DNA from: Anaerolineae bacterium
Lineage (GTDB): Bacteria > Chloroflexota > Anaerolineae > B4-G1 > SLSP01
Direction of reading: 5' to 3'
Assembly: GCA_021159805.1 (NCBI GenBank)
Contig: JAGHDT010000605.1
Coordinates: forward strand, 1 to 5,756
DNA length: 5,756 nt
The notes beneath the pieces were generated by a model. It was not told the origin of the DNA, did not search any database, and saw nothing but the letters and a program-made list of their open reading frames with translations. This document shows positions 1 through 5,756 of this stretch, one piece after another. Each line of letters starts with the position of its first letter. Within the stretch, counting starts at the first letter, position 1. A program made the position numbers and the translations under genes.

Positions 1-99
1 GTGCAGGTTCCATCTGGCTTACGCCCCCCAACTGAGACGCACCCTTTTCAGCAGTGGGATGACCATGCAGTGTTCCTACAGACGCTCTCAGTTGCCTGA
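1..99 (+). CDS. Possible C-terminal tail of a gene entering from the left
   Basis: Frame 1 is open from the left edge for 32 codons and ends at TGA 97-99. The peptide has a protein-like look, with a stretch reading RPPTETHPFQQWDDHAVFL near its end, but I do not recognise a family. Frame 2 is also open over the same stretch (to about 178), so an open frame is weak evidence. No start is visible because the gene would begin outside the window. If real, it converges on the PAP2 gene, and the repeat cluster and hairpin lie between them. The call rests on peptide texture only. Confidence 0.3.
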   Translation: MQVPSGLRPPTETHPFQQWDDHAVFLQTLSVA

Positions 100-150
100 G
101 GCCCGGCGTCAATACTATCCTATCTTGGCACGTGCTTTGGCAGTTTTGGG

Positions 151-201
151 TTGGTGGTCACCAATTCATTGGTCCTAAGACTGGGAACGACTGAAGTCGT
201 T
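151..201. repeat. Cluster of short inverted repeats, REP-like
   Basis: Three arms sit in tandem: TTGGTG (151-156), CACCAAT (159-165) and ATTGGT (168-173). The middle arm can pair with either neighbour. A perfect 6-bp hairpin follows, AACGAC (186-191) with a TGAA loop and GTCGTT (196-201), and then ACTACGAAC. From memory, a GACTGAAGTC hairpin followed by ACTACGAAC is a recurring interspersed motif in Chloroflexota and cyanobacterial genomes. I cannot verify this here, and only one copy is present in the window. It lies in non-coding DNA, as expected for such elements. Confidence 0.45.
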
Positions 202-302
202 ACTACGAACCTGGTCGGGGGCAGCAGATGGCGAGCTGTGCTCGAAGTAGACGCCATATGCAGCAGCACACCATGCACGAAACAAAATGCTCTCGCGAAG
301 AA

Positions 303-334
303 GGGCCCAAAGGCTGGGGAAAGCCTTTGGGCCC
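303..334 (-). terminator. Strong hairpin, probable terminator of the MFS-PAP2 operon
   Basis: A perfect 13-bp stem, GGGCCCAAAGGCT (303-315) and AGCCTTTGGGCCC (322-334), closes a 6-nt loop. It starts 20 bp beyond the PAP2 stop codon, where an intrinsic terminator of the leftward operon would sit. On the minus strand the stem is followed by TTCTTCGCG, so the U-tract is short and interrupted. On the plus strand there is no U-tract. The fold is certain as sequence; the terminator role is inferred from position and stem strength. Confidence 0.6.
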
Positions 335-354
335 GCAGAGCGGACCGCAGAAGG

Positions 355-1326
355 TCACTTTCGGACTATGTGTTGTCCTTCCGCTGTGCTCTTGGACAGT
401 CTCAGTTTCGTGAAGGCCCAGGGGGCACCCAGGCTGCCCCATAGGCCAACCAGGGCGTAGCGGATGAAGCGGAAGACCAGCACCGGTTCAAGTCCCTTGA
501 AGGCTCCTTTCAGCCCAGCATACAGCCCGCCGAGGATGGCCATACCCACGACGAAGCGCAGCGCGCGTTGCCAGATGGCCCCATCGGTCTCGGCGCGGAT
601 CCACCTCCGCTCCGCGGCAAATCCTACGCCCATACCCAGTAGTGTGGCCGCAGCTGTCACCGCGTTCTTGCCGGGCATCACGAGGGCGGCTGTCAAGGGA
701 ATGGTGATCGCGACAACAAGCTGCCACGTCAGGCCGAGCCGGGCAAGGCTGGTCTCAGCTCCTGGTGCCAGCCAAGCGAAGAGCGCAAGGATGATTATCC
801 CAAGTACGTAGCTTCCCAGCACATCGCGCGGGAAGTGGACACCCAGGTAGAGACGCGATAGGGGAACCAAGACTACAAGCAATGCCGCCACGGTGTAGAT
901 CAGGAGGCGCAGCCGCGCGAGCTGTCCTTTGAGCTGTCGCGCCTGGGCGGCCAGGTAGCCCCAAGTGACGATTGTGCTCTGTGTGTGCCCGCTGGGGAAG
1001 CCGTTGCCGTGGGCCTCGTAGGCCTCGATGGCCTCTGTCAGCGGGACATCGAAAAGTGGGGCGATCCGCTGTGGAGCGATCACGAAGGGACGCGGCGAGT
1101 GGAAGAGCAGTTTGGCGACGTTGTTGGCGCCGGCGGAGATCAAGAAAAGCACGGTCAGGCGCGCTCCTGTTCGCCGGTCCACACACCAGTAGATCAGGGG
1201 CAGGAGCACGAGGAAGAACATCTCCCCGCCCAGCGAGGTGAGCAGCTCAAAGACCCCGACCAGATTAGGGATGGTGTTGCGAATCTGAATGATGAGGTCA
1301 AGTTCCCAGTTGAGAAGTGTGTCCAA
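355..1326 (-). CDS. PAP2-superfamily membrane phosphatase
   Basis: This 323-residue integral membrane protein carries the full acid-phosphatase signature of the PAP2 family: KLLFHSPRP (K72, R79, P80), PSGH (111-114) and SRLYLGVHFPRDVLG (157-171). The catalytic residues H114, R158 and H164, and D168, are all present. The family removes phosphate from lipid phosphates or polyprenyl pyrophosphates at the membrane; the substrate cannot be told from sequence. Hydrophobic segments lie near 33-48, 55-75, 115-130, 140-156 and 168-187. A C-terminal extension has about four more, near 201-217, 221-237, 257-274 and 286-303, which makes it longer than minimal PAP2 proteins of about 200-230 residues. The start is TTG at 1326, chosen because AAAGGAGA (1332-1339) lies 5 nt before it and in-frame stops lie further upstream. 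It follows the MFS gene by 60 bp and is probably co-transcribed with it. Confidence 0.93.
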   Translation of the reverse strand: MDTLLNWELDLIIQIRNTIPNLVGVFELLTSLGGEMFFLVLLPLIYWCVDRRTGARLTVLFLISAGANNVAKLLFHSPRPFVIAPQRIAPLFDVPLTEAIEAYEAHGNGFPSGHTQSTIVTWGYLAAQARQLKGQLARLRLLIYTVAALLVVLVPLSRLYLGVHFPRDVLGSYVLGIIILALFAWLAPGAETSLARLGLTWQLVVAITIPLTAALVMPGKNAVTAAATLLGMGVGFAAERRWIRAETDGAIWQRALRFVVGMAILGGLYAGLKGAFKGLEPVLVFRFIRYALVGLWGSLGAPWAFTKLRLSKSTAEGQHIVRK

Positions 1327-1331
1327 GAATG

Positions 1332-1339
1332 TCTCCTTT
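1332..1339 (-). promoter_or_regulatory. Ribosome binding site that fixes a TTG start
   Basis: On the minus strand AAAGGAGA is followed by CATTC and then TTG GAC. It is the best Shine-Dalgarno sequence in the window. No ATG or GTG is in frame nearby, so it decides the unusual TTG start of the PAP2 gene. Confidence 0.8.
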
Positions 1340-1386
1340 CTAGCTAGGACGCGATGAATCTGCAGCTATCAGCCATCAAGCTGTGG

Positions 1387-2652
1387 CTATCTTTCTCTTG
1401 GTGTCTGTCGTGAGATCAACATCATGAGCCCGGATGCCGCCACAGAGAAGAGCGCACCAACCCCAAAGAGCTCGCTGTAACCCCTCGCCGTGATGAGCCG
1501 TCCGCCGAAGATGCTCATCGATCCGAATCCGAGTCCCATTGCCATCGCGATAGCGCCGTAGGCCAGACCTCGCCACCCCTCATCGACCAACTCCATTTGG
1601 AAGATCTGCAGTTCCGGCAGCCAGATGCCGGCGGAGACCTGCATACCCAGAAGACCGAGGCCGGCTGCGCTCCCGTTGCGAAAGCTTGCCATAAGAGTCA
1701 GGCTGGCAATCTGGATCATGGTGGAGAGGGCAACGATTCGACCGTGACTCCACCGCTGTGTCATCTGTGGGAGCGACAGCGTCGCACCGATGGCGGCAAT
1801 CTGTCCGATGCTGGTCAAGAGCCCGATGGTCGGCGTGGAGAGATGCAGATCAGTATCCATGTAGGGAGCGCTGTACGCCTGGCTGGTCGTCCAGCCCATG
1901 TGGCGCAAGAAGACGTAGACGATGAGCACAATGACCAAGGCTGCGGGGAATGGGCCTCGATCCACCGGCGGTGTGTTGGTCTTGATTGGCCTCAGTCCAC
2001 CCCGTATCCGAGCAAGTGGGATAGCTGTGGCCAAACCGGAGATGGCACTGATGAAAAGCGCCCAGGCAAATGGGGACGCGCTCTGAGGATCGATTGGAGA
2101 TGCTTCATGCCGGGTCACCAACCATACGACTAGACCCGGCAGGATACCCCCGATCAACGTGCCGGTGAAGGAGCCAATGCCGCGAAGTACGCCGGTGAGG
2201 GCATATGCCGCTGACCGGTTCTCGTCCGTAGTGACCAGCATGAGGGCTGGGACGCTGTTGACGCTGAACATTGACCAACCGGCAACGGTGATGATCTGTG
2301 TGAGCGGGGGCCACAGGTCACGCACGTCAGCGGGTATACGGGCGGTGAGCGGAAGCAGGAGCATACCGCCGACGGTCAAGCATGCTCCGGCTAGCATCGT
2401 CGCACGCGTGCCGAACCGCTGGCCGAGGGCGCCGCTGGGAAGGCCCATCATCATGAAGGTGAGGGCCCCGGCCGCATAATAGGTCCCCAGATAGGCTGGA
2501 TCATAACCGAGCCGGAGGAGAAAAAGCCCTCGCAGCAGGGCAAAGGCGCCAAAGTAGCTGGCGGAAATCAACCCCGTCACAATGATGAGCTGGCGTGCAT
2601 CGTGGCTGAAATCCCGAGGTGAGGGAAGATGTCTGGGTATGTGTGTATTCAT
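1387..2652 (-). CDS. Major facilitator superfamily permease
   Basis: This 421-residue protein is strongly hydrophobic throughout, with about 11-12 membrane segments in two halves joined by a cytoplasmic loop near 215-235. A motif-A-like loop after TM2 reads GALGQRFGTRATM (74-86). The usual Asp is Gln (Q78), while Gly and Arg positions are kept. An equivalent loop in the second half lies near 289-305 (QMTQRWSHGR). The fold indicates proton- or solute-coupled transport across the inner membrane, probably drug or metabolite efflux, but the substrate is unknown. ATG at 2652 is preferred. The same frame is open to an ATG at 2745, but those 31 extra codons are Cys/Pro/His-rich, unlike an MFS N-terminus, and contain a consensus -10 box. 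There is no Shine-Dalgarno sequence before 2652. The gene is divergent from the histidine kinase and is followed by the PAP2 gene. Confidence 0.9.
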   Translation of the reverse strand: MNTHIPRHLPSPRDFSHDARQLIIVTGLISASYFGAFALLRGLFLLRLGYDPAYLGTYYAAGALTFMMMGLPSGALGQRFGTRATMLAGACLTVGGMLLLPLTARIPADVRDLWPPLTQIITVAGWSMFSVNSVPALMLVTTDENRSAAYALTGVLRGIGSFTGTLIGGILPGLVVWLVTRHEASPIDPQSASPFAWALFISAISGLATAIPLARIRGGLRPIKTNTPPVDRGPFPAALVIVLIVYVFLRHMGWTTSQAYSAPYMDTDLHLSTPTIGLLTSIGQIAAIGATLSLPQMTQRWSHGRIVALSTMIQIASLTLMASFRNGSAAGLGLLGMQVSAGIWLPELQIFQMELVDEGWRGLAYGAIAMAMGLGFGSMSIFGGRLITARGYSELFGVGALFSVAASGLMMLISRQTPRER

Positions 2653-2670
2653 ATGTATTTTGTGTGGGGG

Positions 2671-2698
2671 ATTATAGACTTGGCCTGCGCAGCTGCAA
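2671..2698 (-). promoter_or_regulatory. Predicted promoter of the MFS-PAP2 operon
   Basis: On the minus strand a perfect TATAAT (2676 down to 2671) follows a weak -35 candidate TTGCAG (2698 down to 2693) after 16 bp. Transcription would start near 2664, only about 12 nt before the ATG at 2652. The -10 match is exact, while the -35 matches at three of six positions, so an activator may be needed. Confidence 0.55.
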
Positions 2699-2763
2699 GA
2701 GCGACCAGGATCCCATAGTACCATGGTCGTGTACGCGTTTGGCATGCCGATTCTTAGCTGGGC

Positions 2764-2792
2764 TTGACAATCATTCTAGCTCGGACTAAACT
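2764..2792 (+). promoter_or_regulatory. Predicted sigma-70-type promoter of the histidine kinase gene
   Basis: A perfect TTGACA (2764-2769) is separated by exactly 17 bp from TAAACT (2787-2792), a 4-of-6 match to TATAAT. Transcription would begin near 2799, giving a leader of about 47 nt before the kinase ATG at 2846. Confidence 0.6.
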
Positions 2793-2816
2793 GGAAACAT
2801 GTTCCAGTCCAGGACT
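2791..2816. promoter_or_regulatory. Palindromes over the kinase promoter, candidate operator
   Basis: CTGGAA (2791-2796), five bases, then TTCCAG (2802-2807) form a 17-bp inverted repeat covering the end of the -10 box and the predicted start site. A second palindrome, AGTCC-A-GGACT (2806-2816), abuts it. The position suits a repressor or autoregulatory site, or a 5' hairpin in the mRNA. No known regulator can be assigned. Confidence 0.4.
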
Positions 2817-2845
2817 CACTGTACGCAGCTAATGGCCGAGACTCT

Positions 2846-5194
2846 ATGCCCGGACAGCTAGTACTCTACATCGGCGTGCTTGCCGTTGCGGCCCTGGGAG
2901 CGATCCTCCTGGCGTCATTTGTGTGGCGACGGCGAATGGTTGCTGGTGCCGTGCCGTTTGCTCTCTCTATGTATGCTCTGGCTGCCTGGTCGGTGACGGT
3001 AATCCTGACACACCTGAGTGACGAGCTCCCTGCAAAGCTCTTTTGGACAAACGCGCAGTATGTCGGCATCACGCTTGCACCCCTGATGTGGCTGCTATTT
3101 GTGCTGAGATACACGGGCCACGGTAGTATTATCACGAGACGGAACTTGCGGCTGCTTGCTCTGCATCCGGCGTTGGTACAGATCGCGGTCTGGACCAATC
3201 CGCACCATCATCTGTTCCGGAAGCAGGTTTGGCTGGACACCGGTGGCGGTGTTCCAATGTTGGGGACCACACTTGGGCCTGCGTTTTGGATCCACGCAAC
3301 CTATACCTATGCGCTGATGCTGATGTCAGCGTACTTTCTGATTCGCAGCCATTTCTTTGCTCCGCGAGTCTACCGCCGGCAAGGCTGGACTCTGCTGATA
3401 GCGATTGCTGTGCCGTGGCTGGCCAACATCGTTACCATCACGCAGCCGGCGCGGCTATCGTACTTGGATCTGACGCCGTTTGCATTCATCGTCAGTGGAG
3501 TTGCCATCGTGTGGGGTCTGGCACGCAACAGTCTGTTGGATTTAGCTCCGGCGGCGCGGGAAGCTGTCATGGAAAACATGACGACTGGGATAGTTGTGCT
3601 TGATCAGCAGGATCGGGTTGTCGACATAAACTCAGCAGCGGAGAGTATGCTGTCTGTTTCCAGCAAGCGGATACTGGGTCAACAGCTTTCCAAGGTGCTC
3701 CCGCACTATTCTTACATGATGTCGCGCTTCCGAGGAGTCGGGCCAGCTCGTGACGAGGTGACGCTCGGCGAGGGGCCAAGCCAGAGGATCTATGATCTGC
3801 GCGTGTCTCCGCTGCGTGACTCCCGGGCGGATGTCATTGGGCACCTTGTCAACATACAGGACATAACGCAGCGGAAACATGCGGAGCTGGCGCTAAGTCG
3901 TTATGCTGACCGTTTGCGGATCCTCTATGAGATCGATCAGGCGATCTTGGCAGCCAAGTCTGCGGAGACGATTGCGCTTGCTGTCTTGGATCAGATCCAA
4001 TACCTCTTGCCCTGTACGCGTATGTCGGTGGTATCACTGGATGGCTCGAGACAGCCCCATATGCTAGCTGTCCGCGGAAGCGCGGCTCTGGCGCCGGAGC
4101 GCGCTCCATGGGTCGAGACGCTGGCTGTTGATGATTTCGGCGGTTTCGAGTTGCGCTGCGTCAATGATGTGCCGCACGATGCGGCGGGTTCGGCGCTCGA
4201 CCTGCAGCTGTATGATGAGGGCGTGCGGGCTTACATGACTGTGCCCCTGATGGCCCAGGACATGCTGGTGGGGACGCTGAATCTGGAGCACACTGTCGAC
4301 CGAGCGTTCACTTCTGAGCATTTTGATGTCGCCTCTCAGATTGCTGCCTCCCTGGCTGTGGCATTGGAGACCGCGCGGCTCTTTGCATCGGCACAGCAGG
4401 AACTTTCAGAACGCAAGATGGCGGAAGCTGCCCTGAGGGAGAGTGAAACCACTCTGCGCCAAAGGGCGGAGGACCTGGTGGGGCGCAATGCGGAGTTGGA
4501 TGCGTTTGCGCATACGGTCGCCCACGACCTCAAGACGCCGCTGTCGCTACTGACGGGGTACACGAGCTTCATGGAAGCTCAGGACATTGCCACAGAGCCT
4601 CAGGATCTGGCTATGTGTGTCCGCGCCATTGGTCAGAGCGCGCGCAAGATGGGCAGCATCATCGATGAGCTGCTTCTGTTGGCGAGCGTGCGAAAGGTTG
4701 ACGAGGTGGCGCCCACGCCATTGGATACGGAAGCCATTGTCTTCGATGTGCTGCAGCGTTTGGCTGATCTGACAGAATCTCATAACGCTGACATCGTGTT
4801 GCCTGATATTTGGCCCATTGCGTGGGGGTATGCCCCCTGGGTTGAGGAGGTCTGGGCTAATTACCTCAGCAATGCGATAAAGTACGGGGGCTCGCCGCCG
4901 CGAGTTGAGCTTGGAGCTACGGTGACCAGCATTGACGGGAACGGCGATGACGTTCCGAGAGTGATACGCTTCTGGGTGAAGGACAACGGTGACGGATTGT
5001 CTGAAGCGCAGCGCGCGCGGCTCTTCATTCCCTTCGAGCGATTGGAACAGGTTCGTGCGAAGGGATACGGTCTCGGACTCTCTATTGTCCAGCGGATCAT
5101 GGAGAAGCTGGGAGGCGCGTGGGGCGTCGAGAGCACCGGGTGCTCAGGAGAGGGGAGCTTGTTCTATTTTGAGCTTCTCGAGGCCGACATCTAG
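2846..5194 (+). CDS. Membrane sensor histidine kinase (7TM-PAS-GAF-HisKA-HATPase)
   Basis: This 782-residue two-component sensor phosphorylates itself on histidine and should pass the phosphate to a response regulator. Residues 1-230 form about seven membrane helices (near 6-26, 33-54, 72-90, 102-117, 147-167, 180-200, 210-228) and include NPHHHLF (118-124), typical of the 7TM histidine kinase N-terminal domain. A PAS domain (about 237-340) and a GAF domain (about 370-512) follow, then a coiled linker (512-550). The HisKA H-box is FAHTVAHDLKTPL, with H560 as phospho-acceptor. The ATPase domain has an N-box (N672, N676), G1 DNGDGL (713-718), F-box LFIPFERL and G2 KGYGLGL (739-745). All catalytic motifs look intact. 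No receiver domain is fused and no regulator gene is in the window. ATG 2846 is the first start after an in-frame stop; the Shine-Dalgarno is weak (GAG, 5 nt upstream). The ligand is unknown. Confidence 0.95.
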   Translation: MPGQLVLYIGVLAVAALGAILLASFVWRRRMVAGAVPFALSMYALAAWSVTVILTHLSDELPAKLFWTNAQYVGITLAPLMWLLFVLRYTGHGSIITRRNLRLLALHPALVQIAVWTNPHHHLFRKQVWLDTGGGVPMLGTTLGPAFWIHATYTYALMLMSAYFLIRSHFFAPRVYRRQGWTLLIAIAVPWLANIVTITQPARLSYLDLTPFAFIVSGVAIVWGLARNSLLDLAPAAREAVMENMTTGIVVLDQQDRVVDINSAAESMLSVSSKRILGQQLSKVLPHYSYMMSRFRGVGPARDEVTLGEGPSQRIYDLRVSPLRDSRADVIGHLVNIQDITQRKHAELALSRYADRLRILYEIDQAILAAKSAETIALAVLDQIQYLLPCTRMSVVSLDGSRQPHMLAVRGSAALAPERAPWVETLAVDDFGGFELRCVNDVPHDAAGSALDLQLYDEGVRAYMTVPLMAQDMLVGTLNLEHTVDRAFTSEHFDVASQIAASLAVALETARLFASAQQELSERKMAEAALRESETTLRQRAEDLVGRNAELDAFAHTVAHDLKTPLSLLTGYTSFMEAQDIATEPQDLAMCVRAIGQSARKMGSIIDELLLLASVRKVDEVAPTPLDTEAIVFDVLQRLADLTESHNADIVLPDIWPIAWGYAPWVEEVWANYLSNAIKYGGSPPRVELGATVTSIDGNGDDVPRVIRFWVKDNGDGLSEAQRARLFIPFERLEQVRAKGYGLGLSIVQRIMEKLGGAWGVESTGCSGEGSLFYFELLEADI

Positions 5195-5477
5195 GTGTTC
5201 AGCTCCTAGCTGCTCTGATGACCACGCCCCGGTTGTGGGTGAGCCCATTGCCTGGGTGTGTTGGTGGCGCAGTCGACCGTGGGGATCAGTAGTCTCTGCC
5301 GACGGGCGAGGGCCGCCGCTGTCTTCTTCAGCACGGCGACCGCCTGGTTAGCCAACCGACAATCAACCCAACGCCGGCACTCAGCCCGCGCTGACCGCGT
5401 CGGCTGTGAAGTCGATGCGGTTCTCTTTGACCTGCTCTGTCACACTACCGGAGCAAACACACACAGGGAGCTTTGTT
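5195..5477. other. Intergenic stretch between kinase and DinB-like gene
   Basis: I see no convincing gene on either strand. A small stem, CAGCT-CCT-AGCTG (5200-5212), lies just after the kinase stop but has no U-tract, so it is a poor terminator. An isolated TTGACC (5427-5432) lacks a matching -10. A long open frame on the minus strand (to a stop at 5206-5208) has no ATG and an Arg/Ala-rich composition typical of antisense GC-rich DNA. Confidence 0.5.
5465..5470 (+). promoter_or_regulatory. Ribosome binding site supporting a GTG start
   Basis: AGGGAG lies 7 nt before GTG at 5478. The alternative in-frame ATG at 5496 has only GAGGA (5479-5483) at a looser 12-nt spacing, so GTG is preferred. 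Confidence 0.5.
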
Positions 5478-5756
5478 GTGAGGACTGATATTGGGATGAA
5501 GCAGGGACGGCCCCGGGAGTACGGCATTCGACCTGTGCTCGGCTTTGCGGACGAGACGGTGGCGCTGGCTGCTGCGGTCCTTGACGAGTTGCGAGCGCGC
5601 GTGGTTGATCAGATCGAGGATTTGCCGAGGAATGCGCTTACGTTCGTCCCTCCGGGCACCACGCTGGCCATCTCTGCCTTGGTGGCGCATCTCGTATGGG
5701 CTGAGGTAGGCTGGATCGAGCGCATCGCAGGGACCAGAGCTCCCTCAGACCTACAC
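5478..5756 (+). CDS. DinB-like four-helix protein, N-terminal part (runs off the edge)
   Basis: The frame is open from GTG 5478 (or ATG 5496) to the right edge, giving 93 residues of an incomplete protein. After a short lead it has an amphipathic helix (about 24-48), then a loop, FVPPGTT (56-62), and a second helix, ISALVAHLVWAEVGWIERI (65-83). This pattern resembles the start of DinB/DUF664-family proteins: a first helix, a proline-rich turn, then a helix with a conserved His and a Trp/Glu-rich face. H71 would be the first of the usual three metal-binding His residues. The other two would lie outside the window, so the call cannot be completed. Many relatives are thiol-dependent metalloenzymes or are uncharacterised. 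It lies 283 bp after the kinase and is probably a separate transcript. Confidence 0.6.
   Translation, partial: MRTDIGMKQGRPREYGIRPVLGFADETVALAAAVLDELRARVVDQIEDLPRNALTFVPPGTTLAISALVAHLVWAEVGWIERIAGTRAPSDLH

Larger units (their letters stand above)
100..354. other. Intergenic stretch without a convincing gene
   Basis: No reading frame here has a protein-like composition, a start with a Shine-Dalgarno sequence and a useful length together. Besides the repeat cluster and the 303-334 hairpin, it contains small palindromes: CGAGC-TGT-GCTCG at 232-244, and ATGGCG (228-233) facing CGCCAT (252-257). I see no tRNA or known riboswitch. The stretch separates the left-edge frame from the 3' end of the PAP2 gene. 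Confidence 0.6.

Noticed and set aside
1371..1388. AGCCA/TGGCT stem at the MFS stop as a terminator
   Set aside because: The stem is only 5 bp with an 8-nt loop and no U-tract, so it is unlikely to end transcription before the PAP2 gene.
1597..2133. 178-codon plus-strand frame inside the MFS gene
   Set aside because: It lies antisense to a clear MFS coding frame, and its peptide is Gly/Asp/His-rich with no domain, so it is a shadow frame.
2832..2861. Nine-codon upstream frame (ATG GCC GAG ... TAG) overlapping the kinase start
   Set aside because: It has no Shine-Dalgarno sequence and a frame this short is expected by chance; nothing in the peptide suggests an attenuator.
5427..5432. TTGACC as a -35 box for the DinB-like gene
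   Set aside because: No acceptable -10 lies 15-19 bp downstream; the nearest candidates are GC-rich.
5206..5434. Open minus-strand frame with a Cys/Arg/Ala-rich peptide
   Set aside because: It has no ATG and no ribosome binding site, and the composition is what antisense GC-rich DNA gives. I recognise no family.
5258..5488. 76-codon plus-strand frame between the kinase and the DinB-like gene
   Set aside because: It starts with TTG without a Shine-Dalgarno sequence, has no recognisable domain, and overlaps the start of the better supported downstream gene.

Overview
The window looks like ordinary chromosomal DNA from a moderately GC-rich bacterium. Chloroflexota is my best guess. The basis is the sensor kinase layout (7TM-PAS-GAF-HisKA-HATPase) and a short palindromic repeat of a type I recall from Chloroflexota and cyanobacterial genomes. 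This is inference: there is no rRNA or other phylogenetic marker here. I found no CRISPR array, tRNA, rRNA, transposase or phage gene.

Layout. Positions 1-354 are mostly non-coding. They hold a possible C-terminal tail of a gene entering from the left (1-99), a cluster of small inverted repeats (151-201) and a strong 13-bp hairpin (303-334). On the minus strand, a PAP2-family lipid phosphatase (355-1326) lies 60 bp behind an MFS permease (1387-2652). I see no convincing terminator between them, so they probably form a two-gene operon read MFS then PAP2, ending at the 303-334 hairpin. On the plus strand, a 782-residue membrane sensor histidine kinase (2846-5194) is transcribed divergently from the MFS gene. 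A 283-bp stretch with no convincing gene follows it, then the 5' part of a DinB-like protein that runs off the right edge.

The 193-bp gap between the MFS and kinase genes is the main regulatory region. It carries a consensus TATAAT box facing the MFS gene, a consensus TTGACA -35 with a fair -10 facing the kinase, and a palindrome over the kinase -10/start-site region. The MFS -10 box lies so close to the best ATG that its mRNA would be nearly leaderless.

How the genes may work together is inference only. The kinase has no response regulator in the window. Its head-to-head placement with a permease/phosphatase pair allows the idea that it senses a membrane or envelope signal related to that operon. 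Nothing here amounts to a clearly new system; the most interesting items are the divergent control region, the near-leaderless permease and the palindromic repeat cluster.
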